Shown here one piece after another: positions 13,414 to 25,589 of a stretch of 64,000 nt of DNA. Source of the DNA: Populus alba (lineage: Eukaryota > Streptophyta > Magnoliopsida > Malpighiales > Salicaceae); the NCBI RefSeq assembly GCF_005239225.2, contig NC_133284.1, positions 7,345,770-7,409,769 of the forward strand. The letters run 5' to 3'. The notes beneath the pieces were generated by a model, which saw nothing but the letters and a program-made list of their open reading frames with translations, did no database searches and was not told the DNA's origin. The position numbers and the translations under genes are program-made. Positions within the stretch are counted from its first letter, which is position 1, and each line of letters opens with the position of its first letter.

Positions 13414-15946
13414 ATTGAAAATATATTTATTTTTATTTTATGATTATAATTTTCATACCCTTTTTTCTTTTTCAAGCAAATTTTCTTACAAAAAGTCAAT
13501 TTTTTGTATATGTTTTTAAAATGAATAGTATTAAAAAAGTTAAAGATAATTAATAGATACTCGGTCTATGTTTTTAGAAAAAAAAAATGAATTTACATAA
13601 TAATAAATGAATGAAGTATTATTAATCAATTGATAGAAACAAAAGAAAAATTTAGTAGGAATGAAATTAACCAAACACCAAGAAAGTCAACACTAAGTAA
13701 AGTGTATCGAATGGAAAATTAGGGCGTGGGAACTATAAGTAAGAATAAATGATATTTGTGTTGGAATTCTGAGAGATGTATTACAAATATTTTAGTTATA
13801 TTAAGGTTTATTACTTTAAAGTGTTTCAACAAGTAAGTGTCATTCTTATTTTAATTTAAATATAATTTAAATATAGTTGATTTAAGCATGTTTATCTTGA
13901 GTTTATATATTTAAATATGAGTAATCTCTAGTCTTTCCTATGATATATTTTGTTTAGCATGCCTTTATGATGATAAATTACCAATTCATGCTAATTATTT
14001 TTTAATTTGTTATGATAAACTAAATATATTTGTGCAATAATATAAACTTTGATCTACAATCTTAAGGTTTTGTTCTTTATATTAGACTTTGTTTAGATTA
14101 TCATGTGGGAAAAATATTACTTATATAGATTATTGTTAAAGAGATTTTAGCATCTTAAAAATTTTAAGTTATAATTGAAAAATATTACTTAATTTGTTAT
14201 ATTCTCACATATATATTTTTTTTTCAATACTATATGTTTTCATTTATAACCTTTTGGTTTGCTTATAGCTTTATGTTTTTTTTATTTAATTTTAGAAGGT
14301 TGTTATATATCTTTGTTTTGAAGTTATAATTTATCTTCTAAAAATTGTAATTAATTCATACAATTTATTTGAATCTCTTTGATATATATTATGAACGAAG
14401 CTCTTATAAACCATGTTTATATCTTTATTTATTTTATACATATTACTTGCAAACTTGTTGGTATAATGCATTTTACCTTTCTCATTTAAACATAATGTTT
14501 TAATATAATGCATGCTTAATTTGAACTAAAATAAACAAAAGTATTTATTTTTATCTTATATAATTTAAGTATTTTTGTTTATCAAGTTGCTTTATTTCAA
14601 GTTTTATATTATTTTACTTGCTTGTTGTTGAGCCAAAATATTTATTTATAATTATTATTGGTTATTGTTTTTATAATTTATATCATGTTTTTTAATCAAG
14701 AATTGGTTTTTCTAACTAATATTGCTTTGGCAAATACTATTTGGGTAGTGGGGATTCTATCATCGCCTTTTGTGGTGTATAGTGAGAAACCTAAAAGTTA
14801 AATGAATTTAATTTTAAAAGGTGACAACATAAAATGTTGGTTTATGTGCCCACCTCAAACTTGGTCAAGTTCTTGTAGAAAAAATGTTAAAGTTGTCAAA
14901 TAATAAATTCAGTTTCATTATTATAGCAGCTTTAGATGTATGGAATCATAGTGATTTAATGCATTAAAAAATATATTTTGAATAGATTAAACTATACACA
15001 ATGTGATGTGTATAATTCAATAAAGAATGCAAATGCACTTTGAAAAGCTTTTAATAAAAAGTACACAGTTGAAGTTGTCTTTATGAAAATGTTCATAACC
15101 GAGAAATTTCTAATTCAAAATATGACATCAAAGTTATCTGGTTAAATTTGTTCATGTATACAACATTGTTCACGTGTATGTTACTATTTGCATATACAAA
15201 AAGTCAGTGAAATAAATAGATACGATCTAGTAAGTTTTGTCTAAAGAGATTGATCAGTTTTAATAAAAACTATTTGCAACCCCTCCAATCTTTTATGAGA
15301 ACTTACTTAGTGCAAATATTATTCACATAATGCTATTTTTGTATACAATATAGTTTATATGTAAAATGGTAATAATTGAACAAATCATAATGAACAAAAT
15401 AAGGCTCAACAAAGCAACTTCAAAAAAGAAATGATTGTTGAAGCCAATATCAATGAGATTGATTTCCTTGCTAATGAATTTTTAAAAATCAAAGTGTTTG
15501 ATATTTTTAAAGTCACATGATTATATAATCTTGAGTGATGATGAGTTGATATTAGTGCTACAAGACATGTATGTTTAAAGAAGATGATGTTTTCCACTTT
15601 ATACTTACAAAGAAGTGGATGGAGAAAATCTATATATAAAGAACTTATCAACTTCTAAGGTACTATATATTACAAAGGTCATATTTGCATATGAAATTTG
15701 GAAAGCCTCTCCGTCCTAACTATGTAATACATGTTACTGACATTAAGAAACTTATTGTATGGCTCATATTTTTGAGCAAAAGTAGTCTTTAAAATGCTGT
15801 TAATAAAAGTGATAAATTTATATTTTTAAGATTGATATGTTTATAGAAAAAAAATATATCTTTATAATGGATTCTTTAATTTAAAATGAATGTAATGATA
15901 ATTATAACCATTTATAATAATAATAATAATAATAAACACTTTCGTT
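10600..15946. other. Long AT-rich intergenic stretch
   Basis: No coding region is supported here. The stretch includes a MITE-like repeat near 11482-11650, a GT/AC-rich patch at about 11740-11785 and an AT dinucleotide run at 13388-13412. Many A or T runs break every frame. Confidence 0.65.
11482..11650. repeat. MITE-like AT-rich repeat, copy 2
   Basis: It carries the family's internal order: TTTTTTAAAATATTTTTTTA, TTTAGAAATACATT, then TTTTTAATATCAATACATTA and a closing CACATGCCAAAAT. The ends are less clear than in the copies at 1551 and 32512. Confidence 0.4.
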
Positions 15947-16825
15947 TGGTGGAATTTGCGGCATCCTAATGGAGTCCTTATTGACAAATATATATGGCAT
16001 GGGGTTGTTTATGATTCCTGTATTTCTATTCAAGCCAAGTTGTATGCAAGTGGTTAATGGGTTTGACTGAGGTTGGCCTCCTGCCGGATCTGAAAGTCTT
16101 GTCCAAATATTTCAGGCAGTTTTATGCGGTGCCGTGGTATAGCTGATTCTCTGTTATCTGGTGCCCATCCTCCACTGGCACCTTTTTCTGTGAAAAGAAC
16201 ATGGGAGGCTACGAGGCTTAAAAGACCTAGGGGGGCACAAGGCTTTATCTCATGGCTTGCGGACTTGCAGTGCTTCATGATAGATTGTCTACAAGGCAAA
16301 TTAAGGCAACTCAAATGGGGAAAGTCATTGAGTGATGACAAGTGTTTCTTTGGCAACAGTTCTCAAGAATGCGGAGTTCACTTGTTCTTTAATTTTCTTG
16401 TCATATAATCCTATCACGAATAGTGTTCTTCGTCTCTAAAATGAGCAAAGACAAAGGGGAGAATGGCAGATGGAGTTCCAGTGGGCAAAAGTTATATAAT
16501 TTGCAAAAGAAGTCCTTTAAGTATATAATTCTTAGATTGTGTAGGCTGAAAGAAATAGAAGAATACACAAAAATTATTTTAATAGCAAGTCCATTGTTAA
16601 TCGGATTTGCTCGGATGTCAGATGTGAAGTGTTATCCGTTCACTCTATGCAGTTGAAAGCTTGTGCTGCTCTTGATGTTTGGAATATATGCCTGGGGCTT
16701 GCAACGGAGTTTCTGCAACTCCTTGATGGATTGAGGCTTTTGCAATAGCTTACTTCTCAGCTTTGGCAGATTTTTGTCTTCCTTCCGTTTGATTAATGAA
16801 TTTTTCATCTTTCAAAAAAAAAAAA
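15947..16825 (+). mobile_element. 5'-truncated LINE (non-LTR) 3' end with poly(A)
   Basis: Frames read pieces of a plant LINE ORF2 C-terminus. First comes WWNLRHPNGVLIDKY followed by VVYDS (15950-16020), then FSVKRTWEATR (about 16185) and the zf-RVT region with WLADLQ, KWGKSLSDDKCFFGN and CGVHLFF (16250-16395). A degenerate tail follows. The element ends in TTTCATCTTTC plus 13 A at 16813-16825, as expected for target-primed insertion. Stops and frameshifts, including one at the LSTR segment near 16285, make it non-functional. No clear target duplication was found. Recalled similarity to plant L1-type elements is the basis of the call. Confidence 0.75.
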
Positions 16826-17099
16826 AAGAAACTATGAGTATGAAGTCCAAAAAAAAAAAAAACTGAGTATGAAAACGTTGAAAACTGTCACAAGCAAGTT
16901 TCCAACATTGTTAAACTCTTCATGAAGCAGAAGACATGTGCATGATTAATTCTTGAATTATTGAGAGATTGTTAAATATACGTAGACAAACAGTGAAACT
17001 CATAGGACAGCTATTCAAAAAACTAAGAGTATGAAGTCCAAAAGTTAAGGAGTTTTAGAATAGCATAGTACAGACTGTCTAGTACTGACATGAAAATTA
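16826..17099. other. Region between LINE tail and gene C
   Basis: A 19-base word (agtatgaagtccaaaa and flanks) occurs after the LINE poly(A) at about 16834 and again at about 17028. It may be the 3' flank of the gene at 17100-18079. No coding frame. Confidence 0.45.
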
Positions 17100-18079
17100 T
17101 CATTTGAACATCATCTCGTACAAAATTTGAATTCTTCTCTCAAGCATCTGGCTGCGATATTTCAAAAGAGAGATGATGTCTACAGGTTCTTTTGTTTCCG
17201 ACATACAGACATCCCAATTGGGACCTCCTGGACATGAGATAGCAGATTCCAACTCGAGTTCATCAGATCCAAACTGCAAATAATACACACACACACAGAA
17301 AACCAAATACCAATCATTAATTAATTAGGTTTTAGAAGCGTGCATGATGAATTCTTAATTTAAAATCACATCAAAAGGTAAAAATGCTAAAAAAAATTGG
17401 ATTACACTACTTTAAGGGAAAGGGTAAAACGATCAAACTAGGAGAGAGAGATGAACCACCAGCTGATGCAACAAGTCATCCATGAGATTTTCCTGGTTTT
17501 CCACTATGTTGCTCAGCTGTGCTGTTACTTTATCAAGATTCTTCAAGTCTTGCTTCAGCCCTTTCATTTTCTGCAAAACGAGAACGAAACAAAAATAAAA
17601 TAAAATAAAACACACCAATTCCTATTAATTTTCGCCGGAGTTTCCGTTAATTAATAAGGGAGAGAGAGGGGGGTGTTCTTTACCTTAAAACCCTTGGCAT
17701 GCTCCCTGTCACTTTTCCTCTTCTTTCCTAACAAGTACAAGGAGAAATTGAAATATGGAGTTAAAAAGAGGTGAACAATATTCATGAGATGTTAGATTAT
17801 TCCCCAAACCTCTTGTAACAAGATCTATGCACGGCTTGATCCAGGAAAAACTATGAGAATTTCAGTATTAGTGAAGGAAAACCGGTCACTTTTTGAGAGC
17901 CAGCATGGTTTCCCACACTGATGTTGCAAATTAAACCTAGCTTATTACATCCAGGATCAACAAAACACGCATACACCAATGAAAAAATCATACGAGAAGC
18001 TATAAGCACTAATCAAACTTTACTTACTAATATTCATCTTGGGTTTTGAGGAGAGAGTTGGCAAACCATTACTGTCCAT
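17100..18079 (-). CDS. Small coiled-coil protein of 126 aa, gene C
   Basis: Four exons join in frame: 18028-18079, 17684-17727, 17460-17570 and 17100-17273. Donors are A|GTAAGT, AAG|GTAAAG and CTG|GTGGTT; all acceptors end in AG. The N-terminus is basic (RKKRKSDREHAKGFK, residues 18-32). Residues 33-69 form a predicted coiled coil (KMKGLKQDLKNLDKV, then TAQLSNIVENQENLMDDLL). The C-terminal exon starts FGSDELELES and ends with a charged helix, SLLKYRSQMLERRIQ. No signal peptide or membrane segment is seen. Order and size resemble genes A and B, but I cannot align it with them residue by residue. Function unknown. The in-frame joining of four exons with good junctions supports a real gene. Confidence 0.7.
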
Positions 18080-18160
18080 TGAATACTATCTGCAGATAAG
18101 AGCAGTGGTTAGTATAATTATTTCAAAATAACCTTAGAAAAATTGATGCTCTTAGTAAGG

Positions 18161-18170
18161 TTTATATAAA
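18161..18170 (-). promoter_or_regulatory. TATA box of gene C
   Basis: The palindromic word TTTATATAAA lies about 85 bases upstream of the ATG at 18079. It fits a transcription start near 18130. Confidence 0.45.
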
Positions 18171-18209
18171 GAATTTTTGGGAATGGTTCGAGGAGTAATC
18201 GCGCGACAA

Positions 18210-20598
18210 CACACCGTGCAGCACGATTTGGGTAGCCTAGTCTGACTTGATCTCTCTATAACTTCCGTTTTCTCTTCTCACTCCAATTTTTGAGCTGCAA
18301 GAGGGAGAGAGATAGGAGATGTGAAGGAAGAGAGAGCAGCTGAAAATTGGAGTGAGAAGAGAGAACAAAAAAAAAAGGATTTCCTGGGGCATGGCAATGG
18401 TTCTCGTGTTTTTTTTATTTATCAAATATATGTATATTAAATGATAAATATTATATTTGTGTGTACGAATTTTTTGTTAATATTGAAATGTATATATTAT
18501 ATTATATTAAAAAAATCTAAATTCTACAAATATTTTATAAATATATATTTCCGATCAGGTTTTGGATCGAGTTTAACAATATACATATAATATAAAAAAC
18601 AACTTAATGATTGGGTAAATCATAGTTTAATTATATTGTCTTTTAAAAATTCATTACTTTTTTTATGATGATTACATATATTTTTTAACATGATTTTAAT
18701 GACCAGAGAAATTCGCATTTGAAGTTAGTTCAATAAAGCTAATGCTCATTAAAAACTAGTGAGAATAATGATTTTTATTTTTTTAAAAAAAAAATACAAG
18801 TTTGATGGCAATATATGTAAAAGGTAAAATAAGTTTTCTGTATTTTATTCTAACAAATAGAGTATATAAATATTCACTCTATCTTATGTACAACTTTCAA
18901 ACACAACTTCATCTCATGTTTCATCTCTTCTTTTTTTTCTTTTTTATCTTAGTTGTATTTATCTCTTTTATTTTAAAATAGTAACTAAATGTTACTTTGT
19001 TTCATTCATAACAAGAATATCTTTTAATATTTTTAGTTTTATAAAATAACAAAAACTTCGTAAGGTTATTTTCAAATAATTAATAGAAAATTAGTTTTAA
19101 ACTCTTATACGCAAACAGAAATGTATTTAAATAAAAGTTAGTTTATCCACACCAAAGAATGAAGTGAAAGAAATATAGTATTGTCTTTACTTTCATTCGA
19201 TAAAATATGATTAAGGAGAATTCAGTTTCTTAATTATATCAAATTTTCTTTTATATAGTTTTTAGATTATAAAGATTATTTATTTTATTTTTCATATGGA
19301 ATTTCTTTATGGTAAAGTGATCTAGTGGTTTTCCACAGATATCATGAACTTTTAATGTAATTATTAAATGGAAGATAGTAAATTTAACCATACCCACGAA
19401 TGATTAAGTGAGAATAACATAAAAGCTGACAAAAGTTGTCTTTATTTGCATTCGACAGTAACTAAGGAGAATTCAGTTTCCTTACCGACCACTAAGATTA
19501 AACCAGCTCTTTTCTTCTTCTTCTTTTTTTTTGTTTTTAAATAAATCGAGATGTCCTGATTAGCTTGCATGTACTTTATTTAATTCTATAAATTCTAAAG
19601 TTAACAACCATATAAATTTCTAGTTATCATTATATTAGTAATTATAAAGCTCGAACTTGAGAATATAAAAAAAATCATTTAATTTTAAATTTTAACTACT
19701 AAACTATCTATTAGATGGGTTTTTTCATTCTACGTGAAGATGCCATGAATGTTCTTGTAAAAGAGATAATTAAATTGGACAAGATTTTGGGAGTTGATCT
19801 TTAATTCTGCAATGTCTATTGGCGGCCGAGTTGCATAAGGCAACGTGGTTTCAACTTTTAACCCTATTCTTCATGGTTTCACAAAGCTATTTCATCCCAT
19901 TTCTAAAACTTTTTATTCATGTTTACAACCATGAGCAACAAATATGGGTCTACCCTTTTTTTAAAATAAAAAAAAAAAAAACTGTTCATGAAAGAGTGAA
20001 AACGTGCGTTTTAGTTGTTGTGCCATAATGTACATATATGGTCGAAATAAATAAAGAATATTAATTTTTAATCGATAAAACATGGGTGGAATGAAAATAA
20101 ACAATTAAATAAAAAAATAAGTAATTAAGTTAATAGATAGTTTAGTAGTAAAAATTAAAAATTAGCAATTATTCTGAACCAGGATTTAAATGTAACTATG
20201 TTTTCGAAAAACTATCTAAATTCTAAACTCTAAAATCTGATATAAAACTTCAAAAATACTGAATATCGATCCAAGTATAATAAAAGGAGTATTGTTTTGG
20301 ATTTTCCTGAAGACAACCAAGTATGTTTTTTGGTCTGGGGGCAATGGAATTGCAGTGGTGAAGTATATAAACGCTGTGGCAACAAGGAGATCATGCAACT
20401 TTCGCCAACACTTTGGATGTTTACATATATTGGAAACGTTATGTCAATGCAGACTAGTGAAACCGAGTGAGAATCGAAGAAGGGTAAAAATGCAGAAAAG
20501 AATACTGAAGGAAAGGAAGCAACGAGTTTGAATGTGCTGGTGTGCTGAAGAGCTATATCTGATGAGAAATAAGATGCCACGATTAATTAATTAGGTCT
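18210..20598. other. Intergenic DNA, no gene supported
   Basis: Frames at 18237-18425, 19819-20028 and 20216-20580 show no domain. A TATA-like word (GTATATAAACGC) at about 20363 precedes a short plus-strand frame, but nothing else supports a gene there. Confidence 0.55.
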
Positions 20599-20829
20599 TT
20601 ACCACCGGCCTGCTTTGCAACGATCACTAGGGTGATGGTAGAGGTACGTAAAGTCCCTCAGACCAGCTACCAAAACCGGTGGCCGTGTTCCTGCCTTCAT
20701 GGTGGTTTCCGTGCTAAGCTCATTAGGTGGGCAAGGATCAATGGGTATATGATATAGGCGAAACTGTTGAGATATTAGTTGAATCCTAGTCCAAGAGGAA
20801 TTCTTGATTAAAACAATTAATTTCCGTTA
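20599..20829 (-). other. Coding-like orphan segment
   Basis: One minus-strand frame is open for 76 codons and ends TAA at 20599. An internal ATG at 20700 gives 33 aa. The text reads like real protein (IDPCPPNELSTETTMKAG, then TRPPVLVAGLRDFTYLYHH) and its base composition is much richer in GC than the surroundings. I do not recognise it. It could be the last exon of an unseen gene, a short ORF, or a gene relic. Confidence 0.35.
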
Positions 20830-21227
20830 GACTATTAATGAAAAAATTTATTTAGTTAGTTAGTTAAAATAAGATTACAATAGTTTGAGTTTATATTATC
20901 CATATAAAAATCAATGTGATTATATTTCAAGAGTGTATATCGTTAAATGAAATTTTAAAAGATGAAATATTTGTGGTTAAAAAGAACGCACTGATTAATA
21001 TTCGTTCAGATCACTGAAAGCCCATTAATTTGCCATGCCGTGATATTTTACCTGTTTGAGCGGACGTAGCTTTGAAGAAGAAGACGAAGAAGTACGATGT
21101 ATATATTAAAGAGTTGAGTAGTGTGATTAATTCGTAGTACAATATTTTTGAATTTTCTCCGGGCTCAGTCAGAGCAGGACGATAACATCAAATCATGGTA
21201 TAATTATAAAACTGACACAAATTATTC
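20830..21227. other. Short intergenic stretch downstream of gene B
   Basis: It probably includes the 3' untranslated part of the minus-strand gene ending at 21228. No other feature is seen. Confidence 0.4.
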
Positions 21228-21776
21228 TTATTTAGTTCGTGCTTGATGATCCCCTCCTCCATGAAAAGCTTGGTCATGCTCACATTCTCCTTTCGCCATT
21301 AGTTCACTGCAAATGCAAGAGATTTAAGGCATAGAAAACGTAGTTAGTGATCGTATAACACGCATTAAGAAGCTAGTACAGCCCTCCAAATAACTGCAGC
21401 TAGCTATGATTTTTAGAGAGTAAGAGTTCGGAGCAACAAACCGCAAGGTTTGTGTAAGATGAGCGTCTTTGGCAGAATCGTTATCTGCTCTGGCTTTCAC
21501 TATTTGAAACATGAGATCAAGCCTGAGTTGATTTGCAGCACTCTGCCTGGAGATAAGATCGGTGTCGTCTTTTAGTTTCTTTGACTCTTTTCTTATTTCT
21601 TTAAATTTTTGCCTAACTTCCTTTTGCCCCTCTCTTACTCGTTTCTGTCCTTCCCTGATCTCAACCATCTTAGATGTGATCCCTCCGATCATGCAGCTTG
21701 CCCTGCGGGTCCCTCTCCTCGTTACTTTTATTCTCTGTTTGCAATGTTGCCATGTTTACTAATTTAATACGACAAA

Positions 21777-21813
<37 letters not shown>

Positions 21814-21930
21814 GGAAGGCAAAAAACAATAACTTATAGGCCAGTGAATTAAGAACACAGAGTAAAAGATAGATACCAAGCTCTTTCTTTGAGTTGCCTC
21901 CAGTTCCCTGTGTCCATGTTTCGAAGACAT
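21228..21930 (-). CDS. Small coiled-coil protein of 141 aa, gene B
   Basis: Three exons keep frame: 21877-21930 (MSSKHGHRELEATQRKSL, donor TTG|GTATCT), 21442-21734 (acceptor AACAG, donor GCG|GTTTGT) and 21228-21306 (acceptor TTTGCAG, stop TAA). A basic stretch (RIKVTRRGTRRAS) precedes a long charged helix. That helix has a duplicated heptad (REGQKRV, REGQKEV), then KFKEIRKESKKLKDDTDL, RQSAANQLRLDLMFQIV and KARADNDSAK. The last exon adds ELMAKGECEHDQAFHGGG. Over a 62-residue ungapped core I count 29 identities with gene A, and exon phase and the 14-codon offset are the same. Intron 1 contains a GT/AC microsatellite. Function unknown; a helical oligomerising protein is an inference. Confidence 0.75.
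21781..21811. repeat. (GT)n microsatellite
   Basis: An uninterrupted GT run of about 15 units lies in intron 1 of gene B, roughly 50 bases before the chosen exon 2. It reads as (AC)n in the transcript. Confidence 0.9.
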
Positions 21931-21968
21931 TTTCCTGGACGTCTTGCTGAGGTTGAGACTCTGGCAAC

Positions 21969-21977
21969 GTTTTATAT
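21969..21977 (-). promoter_or_regulatory. TATA box of gene B
   Basis: The minus strand reads CTATATAAAAC about 40 bases before the ATG at 21930. This implies a very short leader. Confidence 0.55.
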
Positions 21978-21979
21978 AG

Positions 21980-23209
21980 TGCAGGATGTTGACCCCGTGC
22001 ACTTATAAAAGACCTCGGATCTTGCCTTCATGATAGCTTGTGGGGTCCTTGTGCTTTTTAGTTCAACATAGGGATGTTGTTTTTACCGGTGGATCCGATG
22101 TACTGGAGAAGGAAAATGTATTGATGGATTGTTTTTTGAAATATTTTTTATTTGAAAATATATTAAAATATTTATTTTTAATTTTTAAAATATATATTTA
22201 AAATTGTTAAAATAATTTAAAAATATTTTTAAAAAAAATCTAAATTTTGCAAAACTCTTGCGGGGCCAACGCCCCTTTTATCTATCATGTTACAGCTGAA
22301 GGCTGTCTTTCCGTTAACTACTGAAGCCTTGATCCCAGGAGACATAGGACATCCTTTTGCTCCTTTTCATGTCTCAATAATAATTAATAATTTACCTGCT
22401 CTGTAAAAGAATTAATTGCTATAGTTATAAATAACAGATTTCTTAATTGAATTTAATTTAAATATTTTAATAGATTTTTACATTGAGAACCATTTTAACT
22501 ATCGAGAATTAAATTTTAAATAAAATTAGTACAAAAATAAATCAAATGCTACCTTTTCCGAGAAGAAATAAGTTTTTTTTAATATTCATTTACCTATTTA
22601 AAAAAAAAAATGTTTTTGAAGGATTAAGATTAAAGTAATAATGATAATATAAAAAACAAAATAATTTAATTTGATATGTTTTTTAAATTGAATTTAAATT
22701 TAACACTATTGTTAAATTTCAATTATATAAAAAAAATGATTTCAAATAGCATTTAAAAGAATACTTTCCAAAGACCAAATCCTAGGCTAGTAAATGTCTA
22801 TGTGGCATTATACAATGTCAAAATGTCTTGCATCCTTGATCTTATAAGCCTTTGTACCTGCTCACGATTAAAGCAACTATTTTTTATATTTTATTCTTGT
22901 AAACATACTGCTAAATTATTTATTTATGACACGATATCTACGTGGTTGGAATTAAGTTAACTATAAACGCCAAGTGTTATGATGTCATGGCGATACAAAA
23001 GTAGTGGAGAAACATGTGATAAAGCATAAATAATGGGAATGGACGTGGAAATGATATATATAAAAAGAAAGCAATGAAATATGTAGTGTATGGACAATAA
23101 AATTATTTATTTAGAGGAGTGAGATATATTACTGTAGACCTAGAAAGTAATTACGTTGAAAAGTATTAAAACATGAATGAGTAAAAAAATTAAATTAAGT
23201 GAAAATACA
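21980..23209. other. Intergenic DNA between gene B and the copia element
   Basis: No gene is supported. A degenerate MITE-like AT-rich patch sits at about 22120-22260, next to a small GGGGC-CAAC-GCCCC stem at about 22262. Confidence 0.55.
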
Positions 23210-23498
23210 TGTTAAGATTTCCTAGTCGTGTATCTTGGATTGTAGATTGTTTTCAGTATTGTTAATATGACATATTCTTTAGAAATACATCATTTGATAA
23301 GATTTGACTTAGTCATGTACCACATTTCTAGAATTACAAAACGTGGGCTGCACATTTCAATTTTCAGTTTCATTTTGTAAGGCTATTTATTAGCCAGAGT
23401 AATTCAATTTCAATACAAGAAGTTTTTTCAAGCATTTACTATTCTAGTTAACATATATTTACTAGTTTTTCCAGAGTATTCATCTTAGGTTCTCAATA
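23210..23498 (+). repeat. 5' LTR of the copia element
   Basis: It begins TGTTAAGATTTCCTAG and ends TTAGGTTCTCAATA. The last dinucleotide is TA, where the 3' LTR keeps the canonical CA. Confidence 0.9.
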
Positions 23499-23534
23499 TT
23501 TGGTATCAGAGCTATTTTCCAAGTTATTTTCACC

Positions 23535-24330
23535 ATGACTACTGAAAGTAGTTTTGTGCAACCTGCAATTTCAAAGTTTGATGGACACTATGATCATTGG
23601 TGCATGCTCATGAAGAATTTCTTGCGTTTCAAAGATTATTGGAATTTGGTAGAGACTAGAATTCCTGCTGCAACAGACGAGGACAATCTCACAGATGAAC
23701 AGAAGAAGTTCATTGTTGATCAAAGGCTAAAAGATTTGAAGGCTAAGAATTACTTGTTTCAAGCCATTGATCGATCAATCCTGGAGACAATATTGAAGAA
23801 AGATACTATAAAAGACATCTAGGACTCATTAAAGCAGAAATACCAAGGCACAGCACGTGTCAAACGTGCACAATTACAAGCTCTTCGTAAAGAGTTTGAA
23901 ATTCTGCATATAAAGGAAGGGGAATTTGTGAATGTTTATTTTGCACGTACTCTCATCATAGCCAACAAGATACGGATTCATGGGGAAAAGATGGAAGATG
24001 TGGTGATCATCGAAAAGATCTTAAGATCAATGACTGCTAAATTTGACTATGTGGTTTGCTCCATTGAAGAGTCAAATGATCTAGACATTTTGTCCATCGA
24101 TGAATTACAAAGTAGCTTGTTGATACACGAGCAAAGGATGGGAGGACACGCAGTGGAAGAGCATGCTCTAAAGGTTACTCATGATGTTCAACAGGGTGGG
24201 CGAGGTGGTTGCCATAGTTTCAGAGGCAGAGGACGAGGAAGGGGTAGGAATATTTTCGATAAGCCTACCATCAAATATTACAATTGTCATGAACTTGGGC
24301 ACTTTCAATGGGAATGTCCTAAAAAGGAAC
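23535..24330 (+). pseudogene. copia gag, broken
   Basis: The frame opens MTTESSFVQPAISKFDGHYD at 23535 and has the UBN2-type gag look (WCMLMKNFLRFKDYW). A TAG at 23820-23822 replaces the Trp expected before DSLKQKYQGTARVKRAQL; the same frame then continues. The zinc knuckle at about 24277-24318 reads YYNCHELGHFQWEC, so the first Cys of the C-x2-C-x4-H-x4-C motif has become Tyr. A basic RGRGRGR patch lies just before it. Confidence 0.85.
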
Positions 24331-25579
24331 AGGTTTTAAAAGGATTTTACGCAACGACTAGTGAAGAAATGCTACTAATGGCTTATGTGAATATCGAAGA
24401 GGTTGATAGAGAAGAATTATGGTTCCTGGACTCTGGTTGTAGCAATCACATGTATAGCAAGAAGGAGATGTTCATAAATTTGGATGATACCTTCAGGAAA
24501 TCTGTGAAGATGGGGAATAACTCAAGTTTGGCTGTGCTAGGAAAGGGAAATGTTCGTATGGAAGTTAATGGAATCATACAAATCATCATTGGAGTATTTT
24601 ATATACCGGATTTACAGAATAATTTACTAAGCATTGGACAGTTGTAAGAGAAGGGTCTTGTTTTTATTATAAAACATGGCAAGTGCAGGATTTATCATCC
24701 AGAGAGAGGACTGATCTGGGAGACCTCAATAGCAGCAAATCAAATGTTTATCATACTGGCTCGCACACAATCACAAGGACAGAAGTGTTTCACCACTATT
24801 ACAGAAGATCAATCTCATCTTTGGCATCGCAGATATGGGCATTTAGGTTGGAGTGGTCTCAAACTTCTTCAGTAAAAAAATATGGTGAAGGGTCTACCAA
24901 CATTCCAAACACACACAAGAGTTCATGAAGAGAGTCTGATGGGGAAACAACAACGTGGTCCATTTCCAAAGAAGAGTACGTGGAGGGCATCTCAGATTCT
25001 TCAATTTGTGCATGCAGACATATGTGGGCCAATTAATCCAATCTCAAACGGTAAGAAAAGGTATCTCATCTCTTTCATTGATGACTATAGTAGAAAAACA
25101 TGGTTGTATTACTTGGTTGAGAAATCAGAAGCTCTTCATGTTTTTAAAAGTTTCAAAGCAAAGGTTGAAAAGGAAACCAATTTAAGCATACGAGGTCTGC
25201 GTACAGATCGTGGGGGTGAATTCATGTCATTAGAATTCACAGGTTTTTGCACAAGAAATGGCATTCAAAGACAGTTAACAACTTTATTTACTCCACAACA
25301 GAATGGTGTTGCGGAAAGGAAGAATCGAACTATTATGAACATGGTTCAAAGTATGCTTACAGAGAAAGGAATTCCAAGAACATTTTGACCAGAAGCTGTC
25401 AACTGGACCATTCATGTTTTGAACAGAAGTCCAACTTTTACAATAAGAAATATGACACCAGAAGAAGATTGGAGCGGCTCTAAACCATCAGTGGAGCACT
25501 TCAGGGTTTTTAGGTGTTTAGCACATGTCTATATTCCTGATAATAAGAGGGTTAAACTTCATGACAAAAGTATGAAGTG
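24331..25579 (+). pseudogene. copia protease and integrase, broken
   Basis: The protease core is legible as LWFLDSGCSNHMYSKK (about 24418), with the catalytic D-S-G. The pre-integrase segment HLWHRRYGHLGWSGL lies at about 24815 and is followed by a TAA. Integrase core pieces are HADICGPI, FIDDYSRKTWLYYL, LRTDRGGEF and NGVAERKNRTI, holding the acidic residues expected. A TGA at 25386-25388 replaces Trp in IPRTF-PEAVNW. The text stops matching at KSMKCS (about 25579), where a deletion joins it to a distant part of pol. Confidence 0.85.
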
Positions 25580-25589
25580 TTCCTAATGA

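Noticed and set aside
20292..20531. 79-codon plus-strand frame after a TATA-like word, ending in basic RRVKMQKRILKERKQR
   Set aside because: It weakly recalls exon 2 of gene A, but there is no helix core, no splice structure and no domain.
22258..22282. GGGGC-CAAC-GCCCC stem followed by T-run resembling a bacterial terminator
   Set aside because: The window is plant nuclear DNA and no gene ends there; a short stem next to a T-run is expected by chance.
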